Translations under genes and position numbers: made by a program
NCBI GenBank assembly: GCA_946807835.1
Contig: OX327704.1
Span: 5,394,001-5,458,000, forward strand
From: Ailanthus altissimus
Lineage: Eukaryota; Streptophyta; Magnoliopsida; Sapindales; Simaroubaceae
Length of the DNA: 64,000 nucleotides
Direction: 5' to 3'
The notes under the pieces: model-generated
Database searches by the model: none
Told to the model about the DNA's origin: nothing
What the model saw: the letters and a program-made list of their open reading frames with translations, nothing else
In this document: one piece after another, positions 47,035 through 58,800 of the stretch
How positions within the stretch are numbered: position 1 is the first letter of the stretch
Layout: each line of letters begins with the position of its first letter

Positions 47035-47244
47035 ATGAAAAAGTACAAAAATAACTTTACATTGTATTCTTTCAACTCCTTGAAAGGAAAAATGAGACCA
47101 AAAAATATATATATCTCTCTCTTCCTTGCACTTGGCCGAATTCTTCTCATTTACAAGAATGAATCAATTCTTGTTTTCTCTTCTTTTGTTTTGTTTCAAT
47201 TTTTTACCATAAAAAAAATTCAATTTCTTTCACCACTTTCATAA
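47035..47244 (+). other. Chance open frame in LTR
   Basis: Sixty-nine codons open across the AT-rich middle of the solo LTR. No motif, start context or relation to a family; listed only because it covers most of an otherwise featureless stretch of the LTR. Confidence 0.2.
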
Positions 47245-48807
47245 TGAATGAAACATTATCATTATTAAAGGAAGTGTTTCCTCCATTAGCCAAAACATGG
47301 CCGGTCACTTTAATGAATAAAATTCATTTAATTGCTTATAATAATACATGTAATATAAAGAAATCCTCCACCATTCATAATGGCCAAATATTAAATTCTT
47401 TTAAACAAAATTAATGCACTAAATTATATAATAATATTTAGTGCATTAAAATATAATAAATAAATCAAAAACTATTTTTGATTATTTAATTAATATAATA
47501 AAATAAATCAAAAACTATTTTGTATTATTTTATTAATATATCATGAAACAAAATGAAGGGATTAGATCTTACTATTTGTCACAATCTTATTGGTTAACAA
47601 CTTTTGTTAATAATATTATCAAATAAATCAAAAATTATTTTTGTATTATTTATCATAAAACAAAATGAAGAGCTTAAATCTTGTCATTTGTCACCATCCT
47701 ATTAATTAACAATCCTTTTTAATTAATTAAGTGATGTGCTTAACAATTAAGTCTTGACAAATACGCATCCTGAGGGATCCCAAAACAATTATTCTCTTTT
47801 GCTGAAATTTATTGGATCGAATTAATTCAATCCAATCCGCTACCCCAGTGCGCAACGAGTACACTTTATACTGTGAGACTTTCTAAGTCTAATTTGTCAT
47901 ATGGAGCTCCTCCATACGTTCGTGAACGATACTCCCCACACACGTTATGGATATTACAAATTAACGTGTTAGACCATGCAAGTTGAGGTTATTGCATATT
48001 CGTATAATCCTTCCATTATTTATATCTATGAAGAGTAGAGATATAGATCGTCACTGTCAAATCTCTATTTGCTCAATCATGAACTTATCTCTATATTCAT
48101 ATTTCATTGAACAATATCCATAAACACTTTTGTGATATTTTTTATTCCTTCAGAATATATTTTCCGCTGTTTATGTTTGCGGCCACAAGACTTTCTGAAA
48201 TACATTCTCGGAGCATCAGGATATACAACCCACTCAAATGAGCTGATGGATCCCATATCTATGCACACCGGTCTCCATGAGCATCGGACCATACCTAGCG
48301 ACACTTAACGGTCAGACCATGAAAGGTTTCTAACATGTGTGGAACCAAATCATGGTGGATCACTCACAAGCTCACAGTAGCGCTCAGGTTAAAGGACCAC
48401 AAATACTACTCAACTCGAAAGACCTTTCATTGACGGCTTTATGAGATGTCTATTGGATGTCTTCGTGAGTCTGTTCAATATCCAGTCCTTACTGAATACT
48501 TGTATCTCTATACGAACTTCCAACTAAGCTCATGGTTTGCTAAGACTAACCATTTGGACCATCCAAACATAGACAAACACTAATCCATATTAATGGGTTC
48601 TACCGATAGACCCACATCGATGCAATAGATCAAGAATATTGTGTTTGAGAACATACTTGCATAATGACATTTTCTAGCACTATCTGCAACTCCTTACAAC
48701 TATGTCATTACTAATATATTCTCGGGTCATTGTCCCATTTCAGATAAGGCTCTAACTCTTTAGATTTTGCTAACTATATGAACATGCTAACTCTTAGCAT
48801 CACTAAC

Positions 48808-51594
48808 TAATAGGACCCGACTAGAGACCCTCTACAGTAGATCCCAACGGCCCTACCGGGCACCCCGACAAAAGTTTCTCATAATATAATTGAGCAAGAT
48901 AAGAAATTTTCGCGAGGTGAACCCCTTTTCAGTTCTTACTATTACTGAGAAAATCTTGTAATATACATGAAAATAACATCTTAATTTTAAAAAAAAAAAC
49001 GGGCAGAGTTTCTCCTATTTTTCAAAAAATCCATATAAAACCTGCAAAGAAATTTCACTTCTATTTCAAACACTTCTCAATACTACTAATTCGGACCTTC
49101 AGTCCTTTCCAAATCCAATCCAACACAACTCAATTATTTCATTTGAATCACAAAATAAGCATAATCATAAAAAGCAAAAACGATCATCATAATATTGAAA
49201 TCTCTTCTTGTTAGTTCAAAACATACATACAAATATACATGCCTACAACTATTATGCATAAAGTAAAGGGTGCTATTTAGCACATTTACATGCACAAAAA
49301 AATGATCTTCAGATTTGGCCCACTACTCGGCAGTAGGAGAATCAGCAGCTTGTGTACCGAGACCTGTACCTAGGAAGGGTTTAGAAAACATAAAACACAA
49401 AACGAGTGAGCTAAAGGAGCTCAGTGAGTGCAATTAAGATTTCAAATAAAATAACATTATGCATAGATAGCAAATTCTAAAGTACATGCATAAATCATGC
49501 TTCTGAAACTGATGTAAAGCTGTAAAACAGTTTTTAATATCATATGCTGATGAAGTCTTGTCGAGCGGATTTTATCTACATCTTTGGAAAGCAAAATCTA
49601 AAATCTATATAACATAATAACTGTCGTATGCATATAAACACATAAATGCTATCGATAAATTAAAAAATAGTAAAGTCCTCACTCGGCCATTTTCTTTCTA
49701 AACTATACCAATGGTAACCCTAAAGCTCTATACTCACGTAGCAACTCAACTAGCACCGCACACATGAGTAGGTCACGGGGCACCTCAACTATCAGCACCC
49801 ACAGTGACATCTCAAGACATCTCATTGGCTATGCAGCGAAATTCTACATCGCATACATATAGCAAGACAATAACCCATACACATAGAGCGACTCACATAA
49901 CTCAACATCCTGAATTTCTGGAGTTAGTGACACACCCCCAAAATCTGCCCATGTGCACGGGATATACTAGCCGGGTCTAATACAATCACAACCACTATAA
50001 TCTGAGGGTACCAATGGCCTTTAAAACGAATGCAAAAATTTAAAACTGTTTCTTAAATCGAACATGTAAATACATATTTATGGATATATATCAAGATCAT
50101 AAATCATGTTTATGCATTGAAAACTCATAAAACATATATTTTCATTATGTGAAAACAAAATAAATGAAAAATAACAGAATAAGCAGATTTTCACTCACAA
50201 CCGGTCCGAGCTCAATTTCGTTCTGGATTTCTGCTCTCGTTACCGCTCTCAGTTTTCTTCATCTATGCGCCATAAAAGATATTTAGAACCAAATCAAATG
50301 TTAGAATCTCATTTAACTACTAAACGCCCTAATCGGCATACAAAGCCCGGATATACTACTTTCCAATTTTTTATTTACGGAGTTATTTAATCTAATCTAA
50401 CTCATTACCCGGCACCCTGAAAATTATTAAACGTCTTATAACATAGTTGGACATAATTGCCCTTCACCTTTCTAAAATAGACAATTATGTCCCATTTTTC
50501 TCATTTTTGATTTTTCCATCAACCATATACATTCAACATACATAAGGCATCATTTACACACAACAACTCAACCAAAACACCACTCAATCCCTAACTTCCC
50601 TAAAGTGGCAGAATTTCACCCTATGTTCGAACACATTTCTTTTCTCAATTTCTTGTTCTAATTACATCAAAATCAAGCCAATTTCATTATAATGCGCTAA
50701 TTACAACCAATTGAAGTCTCTACATTCAAATTACCCAAAACCCTAATTCTTACCTTGCCAATTTCTTCAAATTGATAACTCATTCAAGCTCCACACTAGA
50801 ATTCAACTCAATCTAAATCAAAAATACACACAAGAACATCAATTGAAGCAATCTTAAAAGCTCCCTTATAAATTTTATAAAACAATGCTTTTCTTACCTC
50901 TTTTTCTTAAATTTCCACTAATTGAGCCTTCAATTGAACTTAAGGATTGGTATGTAACCTTATTTTGGCTTGATTAAGCATGAAAAATCATGAAAAAGAA
51001 ATTGAAATTTCACTGTAGCAGCACCTCCTTCACCTTGCACGAATTTTTGCTCTCTTCTACACTAAATGGTTGCTTTTTGTTCACTTGAAATTTCTACACA
51101 CTTCCAACATATATATAGTGCTCCCTCAATTGACCATTTTGCCCTTCAACTTACTTAAAATTATTAATTTGCCATTAGTTGAAAACTAATTATATAATTA
51201 GTTCATTTGTAACTATCTAGTTAGAATAGTCCAAAGAACTAACTAGAATTTTCAACTTGGGCAATCCATGAGATTTCTTCTAATTGGTCCATTCTCTAAT
51301 ATATGGATTATGTTTCTCAACCAAAGCTTATTCCATACATCACCCTTAAATAGAAATTGATGTAGTAAATTAGAATTTCCTTTTCCAAGCCAGTAGAGAA
51401 AAATTCCAAAAATATTCTAGGGTCGTTCGGTGCTCTGATCGAGTGTGAAATTACCAAATTAGGTCTAATATCTCTCACGCGCACTATAAAGAAAATATTT
51501 CTAATAGGGTTAAAATTGAGTAACCATACGGTGTCTTTATTGCTCTATACCGAAATTTAGACGCCAATACTACTAATAGGAATTGGATATTACA
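48808..51594 (-). mobile_element. Tekay/Del-like chromovirus solo LTR, target duplication CTAAC
   Basis: On the minus strand it starts TGTAATATCCAATTCC and ends GGGTCCTATTA, so the final CA has become TA. CTAAC flanks it (48,803-48,807 and 51,595-51,599); the match extends to CACTAACT if the ends are shifted. The interior has 'gagctcagtgagtgcaatt' near 49,420 and 'ctgtacctaggaagg' near 49,365 (+ strand). In reverse these resemble the 'CACTGAG...CAGGTACAG' landmarks I associate with Tekay/Del LTRs. No coding sequence. It interrupts the Copia-type solo LTR. Confidence 0.7.
51111..51122 (-). promoter_or_regulatory. Candidate LTR TATA box
   Basis: The minus strand reads CACTATATATATG about 480 bp into the LTR, a plausible promoter position for this LTR type. 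Confidence 0.4.
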
Positions 51595-51845
51595 CTAACT
51601 CTTAGTAGCATTAACTTTTAGTATTTACAACTATTAGCGTTGCTAACTTTTAACACTGATCTAAACTCTTTTAGACTAGATCTGAACTCCTTCAGATTAT
51701 ACAATGTTTGAAACGTTACAAGCATCTTACCATTATAATTATAAATAATATTAACGATTTTATTAGAAATGATAATTGTATAAATATTATCACTATATAT
51801 TTATACATAATGGGATGGCACGTAAGCACAAATTCCAACACATAT

Positions 51846-52532
51846 AATTTAACTATCAATAGCAACATACTTAATTACATCAAGCCAAATATTCATAAGA
51901 GTAATCATGTTCAAACAACACAAATTACAAATACAAACTTAAAATAAATATAAATGAGGTAGAGAGAAAGAAGGAACTAGTTGGAGAAATCTTAGGAAGC
52001 CTTCAATCTTTAATGGTCTTCTCAAAATCCAAGCTCCAATATTTTTCTCTCACTAAAATTCTTTATTTCTCTCTCTATTTCCTGCTTTCTTCCCTTTTTT
52101 TAAATGAGACCTTTAGCTTTCTTTTTATAGGTTCTAAAATTATGACAAAAATAGAATTTTATGCATCAATTAGCATTGTGACGCTGATTTTTAGCGTTGC
52201 AGCGCTAGATTTTGGTGCTATGTAGGAGGTACTATTCATATAAACAGTACCCATAAGTAAATACTATTCCTTTTCTGTTCAAATACGGGGCCTTAAGTTT
52301 TTTAGCACCATGGCATGAACGTTAGCAAAATACTGTTTATATATATTGTAGCAATCACTGTAGCAATTTGATATTTTTGTGCATTTTCCTTGGTTTTTTT
52401 GCCCCAAATAACTCCATTGACTTGGAACCTACAAATAACATTAACACACAATAAAAAAATATATTCTTATTTAATTTGACCAATGAATAAGTTTAAAAGA
52501 TTAAAATAATAGATATAAAAATAAGCTCATCA
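51846..52532 (-). mobile_element. 3' LTR of the Athila element, proximal part
   Basis: Continues the LTR of 45,837-46,526 beyond the inserted solo LTR. On the minus strand it starts TGATGAGCTT at 52,532, directly after the PPT. With the distal part it makes an LTR of about 1.38 kb. It includes the GC-richer phrase 'gcgttgcagcgctag' near 52,195. Confidence 0.75.
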
Positions 52533-52547
52533 AACTCCCCTAAACTT
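52533..52547 (-). promoter_or_regulatory. Athila polypurine tract
   Basis: The minus strand reads AAGTTTAGGGGAGTT immediately before the LTR start TGATGAGC, comparable to AAATTTGGGGGAGTT at positions 40-54. A 'ctcgaggaccaagcattt'-type phrase precedes it, as in many plant Athila elements. Confidence 0.75.
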
Positions 52548-54384
52548 AAATGCTTGGTCCTCGAGTAAGGAAAGATGATTAAAAGCTTAAACGATAACAA
52601 ACTATAAGAAAACACCAAACATTGGGTCGGTAAATGCTTAACAAATTGTCTCAAAATTTTCTCATAATTAATCATAACTATTCAATATGTTAATCCAATA
52701 CTTATTCTAACCCACAAGTGACCTACTTAGTGCGTGTGTGTATAGCTAAAATTATTAGTCATATGCACTTGGATTATTTTACGCACACAAAATAATGAAA
52801 TGGTATATATGAGTTTTTATTTAATTAATACTCCATATGCTTATTTTTTGCATCACTCTCTGCTAATTTAGGCATACACATAATCAAGAATCAAATAAAA
52901 CTTTACTCACATGGCTATAGTGAGGGTAGGATAAAATGAATCAATTTCAACTTAACTCATACCATAGACACACATTCCTTTAGAAATTACTCAAATTAAA
53001 CCAATTGCTTTTCACCTAATTTTCTCCAAACTTATTTCTTTGATTCCCTTGTTATTTTGCTATTCTTCTTTAAAGCTAGGGGTATAGCAAACTCAATTTA
53101 TACTTTTTTTAAAAAAAAATTGGAAATTTTTTTTAAGTTTTGTTTTTACAATATATAAGTCGATATACCCCTAAACTTAAGCTTTTATAATATTAGAACA
53201 ACCAAAATCTATAACCCTTCTTTAATTCACTCTATCATTTTTAAAAGTTCACAAAAATCTCTAAAATAAGTGTTATGTCTATGGCGTACTGGGTACTATG
53301 AAGGATAATAAAAATAAAGGCTAAGGTAATGACATGGTTAGCAAAGAAAAGCAGTTATTAGGCTTAATGGTGGTGACTAGGGGTAAATATATACTAACGT
53401 TGGCTTGAAAGGCATAATCAGTTTAAAGATGGCCTAAAATCATATCCTCGATTATATATACCCTAAGATTTTTCCTTGAGTGATGCTCAAACAAATTCTA
53501 CCGTGTTTTCAAGACCTTAAGTATTTTTGTTATGCATAAACATCTTCTAAGTAAGCATAAAGACTAAACAATTCTGTTAACTATATGCTCAAAAGATCAA
53601 GTGGTCATAATATAAAGCCAAACTTGTCTTAGATTACTAAGAAAACAATCACAACATTTATTGTTTCCCAAAAGAAAGTATCATTTTAAATCAATTTTCT
53701 ATTTCATATTATTGACTACTAATTATTCAACCAACCCACAACTAAAGATGAAAATTAAAAAAATTGTAAGCAAAACAAAACAATTAAAAACAACAGTCAT
53801 AAAAAGTAAGCATGATCAACATGAAAAATGAACACCGAATAGTATTTTTCTCTCCCAAACTTAAAGGTGACATTTATCCAAATGAAAAAAATAAGAGTGA
53901 GTAAAAAACACTTCCCTCGTAGATAATGGCTTAGTGTGGTAGATCGTAAAAAGGAAATTATTGCTTAAGTTAATGCCCAAAGCCTTTGAGTGATACTTTC
54001 CAAAACATAAAGTTTAATTAGCCTTAATGTTTGATGATGTTTGAGGTAGAATTTGGTGATACGTTTATGTCCGGAAGGTGTGAAGATGATTAAGGGAAGT
54101 GAGAGGGTGTTTAAGATGGCTTAAGAGGTAGTTTAGAAGCAATTTGGAGAGGTGAGCAAGTGGCGCTGCGACCCTAAACATATGGCGTCATGGTGCCATA
54201 ATCGGGGTTTAGAAATTTGAATTTTCCAAGCGTTAGGGCTACAGCCTCAACTTTTTAGGGCTGCAGCCCCAAGTTGTTGCCGTTTTTAAGATTGTTTTCA
54301 CTTGTGAGCTCCCTTTAGCCACACCTTGTTAACTTTGTTCTCAATTATTTTTTCATGCTTTTATGAGGTCCTAACTTGTTGTTT
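52548..54384 (-). other. Long 3' non-coding region of the Athila element
   Basis: About 1.8 kb between the end of the polyprotein and the PPT. Athila elements often carry an env-like ORF here, but no coding stretch or membrane segment pattern is visible in this copy. Short purine-run echoes ('cccctaaactt', 'cccaaactt') recur at 53,167 and 53,858. Confidence 0.6.
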
Positions 54385-54640
54385 TAACACATTACAAGAA
54401 AGAAAAACAAACATTAAAAACTAAAATTAAAGTCACTTGGGTTGCTTCCAAAAAAGTGCTTAATTTAACATTTTTGGCTTGACGTCTTTTGGATTTATGA
54501 GGGATTAAACCGGACTTTGGAGGTGTTTTACCCATGGAACACTCCTCCGTTTGGTGCCTTGGTGTGTGCTTAATGGCTTGGTCAATCTTTTTCCTTGATT
54601 TCCAAAGCTCTATAAGGTGTTCATTAAATAATAACCCCAA
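54385..54640 (-). pseudogene. Extreme C-terminus of the Athila polyprotein
   Basis: An 82-codon minus-strand frame contains ELWKSRKKIDQAIK and KSKRRQAKNVKLSTFLEATQ. Behind it the DNA reads 'ggaagcaacccaagt', a degenerate form of the GGGAGGCAACCCAA signature near the end of Athila-type polyproteins. It follows the protease region after only about 250 bp, so more than 3 kb of pol is missing in between. Confidence 0.6.
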
Positions 54641-54884
54641 ATCTCTTGTTTTAAGCTTCCCCGGAAAGAGTTTTAGCCTTGGCTAAAATAATGAGCCACG
54701 GTTGCCTGTATTTGATGTCTTTTTCATCATGATCTTGCCATGCCTCATCTTTTCCTTGTTCAGTGCATCTTCACTTTCTCATTAAAGGGGATCCCCTTTA
54801 TAATTGAGGGTCATGTTCCACCATCTGAATACACATTGTCAATCTTCAAACATTTTTCATAGTCATTTGCAACTTCATCTCCTT

Positions 54885-55224
54885 GAAAACCTTTAATGTG
54901 ACCTCCTCATCTTGTACCCTCATTTTCATCTCTCCTTTTCCATATCAATGAGAACTCTCCCGTGGATAAGAATGGTTGCCCAAGAATAATATGAACATTC
55001 TTATCTTCCTCCATATCAAGAACTACAAAAATCACTAGTATGATGAATTTTCCCACTTTAATTAACACATCCTCAATTATACCTCATAGATAAGATATAG
55101 ATCTATCTGCCATTTGTAAAGAAATTGTAGTGAGCTTCACTTTACCAAGACCCAAAATTTTAAAGATAGATAGAGGCATAAGATTGATGCTTGCTTCAAG
55201 GTCACACAAAGCTTTTTCTAAAGT
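54885..55224 (-). pseudogene. Athila protease relic
   Basis: On the minus strand KALCDLEASINLMPLSIFK (about 55,215-55,160) corresponds to the retropepsin core with DLGAS changed to DLEAS. It is followed by ISLQMADRSISYL, a stop, GIIEDVLIKVGKFI and VHIILGQPFLSTG, the expected flap-to-C-terminal order. It continues gag without a break in layout. Confidence 0.75.
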
Positions 55225-56985
55225 TCAATTCTCAATAGTGCAAGGGATAATGAAGCTACCCGAATCTTTCATCTTTTGAGGTAACTTTCTTTGAAGGATT
55301 GCATTACATTCCTCTACTAGTCTCACCGTCTCATAGTCCTCTAAAATTTTCTTCTTTGACATCACTTTCTTTATGAATTTCATATATTTTTTCATTTTCT
55401 CCAAGGAATCCATAAAGGGAATGTTAGTGTGAATCTTTTTAAAGTTTTCAAGGACATTAGAGAATTGAGGGTCTAAATATTTTTGTAAAACCGTTGAGGG
55501 TGGCAATGGCAGGGTAATGATAGGAGGGTTGCTTGGAAAGAAAATAGAGTTGGGTTTATGATTTACCTTAGATGGTTCCATAACAATTTCTTTCTTTTCA
55601 CCTTCAACCACTTTTTTCTCTAAAGCCTCTACTTCCTTATCACTCTTAAAGATGATGGCATCGTAATGATCTCTTGAGTTGGCCTCCTTGTCACTTAGGA
55701 ACTTGCTAAAAGATTGATCTTTAATTGTATGGGCAAGTTGCCCAACTTCCACCTCTAATGAGTTCAATGTTGTATTCATGTAGGTGCAATGTGTCTCAAT
55801 GTTATCAAGCTGAGCCTCATTTTTGTTGAACATCTCCCTCTTCTCAACAATAAAAGTTTCCAAGAGATCTTCTAATGAGGGTTTCTTCTCAACGATTGGA
55901 ATTTAACCCCGATGACAGTTGTAAAGAATTTTTTGTATTACTGTAGGAAATGTTCTCATGATTTCAAAGCCCGGAATGAAAATATATAGGCAAGTTGTTA
56001 CTTCGACAGTTGAAGTTTTGGTTGCTGACATATTAGACTTGTTTCAGATCATACCTTTCACCCATGTAAACACATTTTCTACCATTATTGAATCTTTACT
56101 TGTTAAAGCCTCTCTACCATTTAGAGCAAAAATTTGATTTGCCAAAGCCCAAACTTGACTTGAAAGTGAAACAATCAAATCAATTTTATGCACTTCAACA
56201 GCCTTTCTCACAGTGGACCTCTCATTAGGCCATTGGTAAATTTTTCACACCATTTCCTCTAATAAAGCTTGGGCATCTTTTGTAAGTTTTGACAATAATA
56301 TACCACCCACCGCCGTATCTACAGTGGTTCTTATTTGTCCATTTAGTCCATTGTAGAAGATTTGCATTTGAAACCAATCTTAGTATCCATGTTGGAGGCA
56401 CCTCTGAATAAGGTCCTTGAACTACTCTCGAGCTTCATAAAAAGGCTCAAACTCTAATTGCTTAAATTGTTCAATCTCCCTCCAAAGTTATGAAGTCTTA
56501 GATGGTGGAAAGAACTTTGTGAGGAATATTTGGGCAAGCTCTTCCTATGTTGTAATACTTCCTAATTACAAAGATTGAAGCCATTCTCCTGCCTTGTCCT
56601 TAAGAGAGAATGGGAACAAGCATAGGCAAATAGCATCCTCCGTAACTCCATTCATCTTGATGGTGTCACAAACATCTAAAAACATAGCAAGATGAATATT
56701 TGGGTCCTCCCTTGACAAGCCCCCATATTGATTTTGTTGCACTATATTGATAAGAGCCGGCTTTAATTCAAAATTATTGGCTTAAACCATTTGAGGCCGA
56801 ACCCCCGAATAGTTCTTATTAAACATGAGCCTAAAATAGTCTCACAGTGCCAGTGATTATTGGTTATTATTACCGTCATTAGCCATAGCTTGAGTTTGAT
56901 CTCCTCTTTCTCTTCTAAGCCTCCACAAAGTGCGCTCAACTTCTAGATTAAAAGGCAAAAGTTCCAAGTTATGAGCTCTTCTCAT
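55225..56985 (-). pseudogene. Athila gag relic (contains the longest open frame in the window)
   Basis: The first Met lies at 56,985-56,983 (MRRAHNLELLPFNLEVERTL). Recognisable blocks follow: NNFELKPALINIVQQNQYGG, DPNIHLAMFLDVCDTIKMNG, CLFPFSLKDKAGEWLQSL and FKDLIQRCLQHGY, then GLNGQIRTTVDTAVGGILLS. These are the conserved Athila gag motifs. The C-terminal 212 codons (55,863-55,225) are still open and include VEVGQLAHTIKDQ, FKKIHTNIPFMDSLEKMKKY and ECNAILQRKLPQKMKDSGSF. No zinc knuckle is seen in that part. Stops and frameshifts break the N-terminal half. Gag would form particles for reverse transcription in the cytoplasm. Confidence 0.82.
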
Positions 56986-57100
56986 AAACTTTCAATAACC
57001 AAAATACAATCGCAATTCAAAAGGAACAAAAGAAAAATAAAATACCTAAATTAAAATCAAATTGTTTATCCATAATATTAGTACCGATTCAAAACTCACA

Positions 57101-57120
57101 ATCCCTGTTAACGGAGCCAA
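57101..57120 (-). promoter_or_regulatory. Athila primer-binding site
   Basis: The minus strand reads TTGGCTCCGTTAACAGGGAT eight bases after the LTR end, a degenerate form of the TGGCGCCGTTGCCGGGGAT PBS of Athila elements. Confidence 0.72.
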
Positions 57121-57127
57121 AAACTTG

Positions 57128-57430
57128 TGCGCAAAATTATACACATGCGAATTAAAACCGCAAGTGTGTAGGTCGTGATTAACTAATAAAATAATGAATA
57201 AATATCATCCCACGAGTATTGGTATCCTAAATTTTTGCTATGTACTACGGTGTTGGCGACCTAACTTTATTTAGGCTAATCTAAGTTGAATTATAGAATT
57301 AAAAATGCTTAAAACTAAATAATTTGGTCAATTAAAGATATGAGAGTTCTATGGCAATGGGTTCTAGAGACTTGATTTCACTCAACCATTTCTATGTGCT
57401 TTATCATTAGTGATTAACAACTAATCTTAC
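57128..57430 (-). mobile_element. Truncated 5' LTR of the Athila element
   Basis: Only the 3' 300 bases of the LTR remain. They are nearly identical to 45,837-46,140, which suggests a comparatively young element. Homology ends at about 57,430 within 'gattaacaactaatctt'; the rest of the LTR was lost, and unrelated sequence follows. Confidence 0.8.
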
Positions 57431-58198
57431 ACTCTATAGAGTCGCCCATCAGACATTTAGATATCATATAATGATTGACTATATTATAAAGCACAACAAG
57501 CATGCACTGAGAAAGTCACCAATATATTACAAGTAGATAAAACAAGAAAACTAGAATGCGTTTGTGAAATCTAGGTTATCAATAGAATCCATGGTAAGTG
57601 TATTAAATCTATTTTTTAGGTTTTAGATATAAGTTTATTCGGTTTTCTTAAAAGTCTGAGGTTTTGTGTTGATTTTCAGAGAGTTAAAGAAGCTTTTCAA
57701 TAAAAAAGAAAGCCTAACATGTACAATCATAGCTTAGGCGGAAGGGTTATGTTAGACTAATTGAAGAGATAGTAAGACATTTTTCCTATAGAAATATTTT
57801 TCATCTGTTGCTATTGAACATTACTTTTATGTTATTGACATTGTGTTTTTTTTTTCTTTTTGGCTACTAGATGCAGGAAATTGGCCTGCCTGAGCTCAAA
57901 TTGATAAAAGTGTCACTTGGAAAAGAGCGAGAAGGGTAAAAATTGATCGTATAATCTGAAAGTGATGCCAATAATTTTCAAAATCGTAATATTCTTGACT
58001 CTTTTTTTTACTATTAATAAATGGATAATTTAGTTCCAATCAAAGTTTACAATATCCCAATTATATGTATATGTCAATGTATTACAGGTTAATCTTGAAA
58101 GTGAAATGGGAATGATGCAACTAATTTTTAAGGAGCAAATGACATTTTGGCTCGATCTTTAGGAAGAAAGCCTACTACTAGCCATTTTCAAGGAGTAA
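57431..58198 (+). pseudogene. Spliced gene relic of unknown identity (four exon remnants)
   Basis: Four stretches have good plant splice borders: an exon ending at 57,593 (ATG|GTAAGTG); 57,680-57,771 (TTTTCAG| ... A|GTAAGA); 57,871-57,935 (GGCTACTAG| ... AAGG|GTAAAA); and 58,088-58,198 (TATTACAG| ...). The third reads MQEIGLPELKLIKVSLGKER; the last reads VNLESEMGMMQLIFKEQMTF, then one TAG, then EESLLLAIFKE and a stop at 58,196-58,198. The second has LKKLFNKKESLT and two or more stops where Gln or Arg would suit. Charged, Leu-rich segments suggest a coiled-coil protein C-terminus. Frames do not join exactly. I do not recognise the family. Confidence 0.4.
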
Positions 58199-58199
58199 G

Positions 58200-58800
58200 C
58201 AACCGTCGCCGCTCATCTGCCATCATTTTTCAGTGACAGTGACATTGTAAAAATGACTGCCCATCATTTTTTTGATGACAGTGGCAACTATAAAAAGACC
58301 AAATTTTATATATTTTACTTGATCAACATAATATGAGGTCATTTTTTACCCAAAAAAGAACATAATGTAGTAAAAAATGGTAGAGAAGGCAATGACTACC
58401 ACGTCGCCTTGCCAAACAATGAGGTAGTGACTTGCTCTACTACCACCATTGGACAGATCAATGCACCACCATTGGATAAATCAATGTCCAATCTATCTAA
58501 TGTTAGTGGCAGTGCAAGTCACCACCCCACTGTTTGACACAAGGGCAGATGTTGATCTATTTAATAGTGATGACGATGTAAGTCACCAGATACTGTTTGA
58601 CACTGGGGTGGTAGTAGTCTCTACCTTCTCCATCATTTTTTATCGTATTTTAGTATTGTTTTGTAAAAAATGAACCTACCATTGTGTAGATTAGAAAATA
58701 GAGCTAATGAATTAAAATTTGGTCATTTTTACAACTGCCACTATTACTAAAAAAACAACGGCAAATGGCAGTCGACAATGTTAGGCAGCGCAACAACAAT
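58200..58800. mobile_element. Long inverted-repeat (hairpin) element, MITE or MULE-like
   Basis: The left arm (about 58,252-58,425) and right arm (about 58,600-58,770) are imperfect reverse complements. The left has 'gacagtggcaactataaaaa', 'gaccaaattttat' and 'aaaaaatggtagagaagg'; the right reversed has 'atagtggcagttgtaaaaat', 'gaccaaattttaa' and 'aaaaaatgatggagaagg'. The loop (58,426-58,599) has smaller inverted pieces around 'ccaaacaatgagg'/'gtgtcaaacagt'. The outer end of the left arm is partly duplicated. No transposase is encoded. Exact ends and a target duplication could not be fixed. Confidence 0.65.

Larger units (their letters stand above)
46527..51840 (-). mobile_element. Copia-type solo LTR, target duplication CATAT, itself interrupted
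   Basis: The right end, CGTAAGCACAAATTCCAACA, is the reverse complement of the family's 5' end; the left end is TGTTGGATATTTAG. CATAT flanks both sides (46,522-46,526 and 51,841-51,845). Reverse homology to the 6442-8511 LTR is clear at 47,750-48,800 and 51,595-51,840. Without the nested 2,787-bp element and its duplication the LTR is about 2.5 kb. It sits inside the 3' LTR of the Athila element. Confidence 0.88.
45837..57430 (-). mobile_element. Internally deleted Athila-type Gypsy element with nested insertions
   Basis: Minus-strand order: 5' LTR remnant (57,430-57,128), PBS (57,120-57,101), gag, protease, then directly the extreme C-terminus of the polyprotein (54,640-54,385), a long 3' non-coding region, PPT and 3' LTR. 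Reverse transcriptase, RNase H and integrase are missing. The 3' LTR (45,837-52,532) is split at 46,526 by a solo LTR. The element was therefore non-autonomous or suffered an internal deletion later. Confidence 0.82.

Noticed and set aside
48801..51600. DNA transposon with 8-bp duplication CACTAACT and short inverted ends TAATA/TATTA
   Set aside because: The minus-strand TGTAATATCC start, internal landmarks and length fit a chromovirus-type LTR with a 5-bp duplication better; the extra matching bases may be chance. A hAT-type element is not fully excluded.
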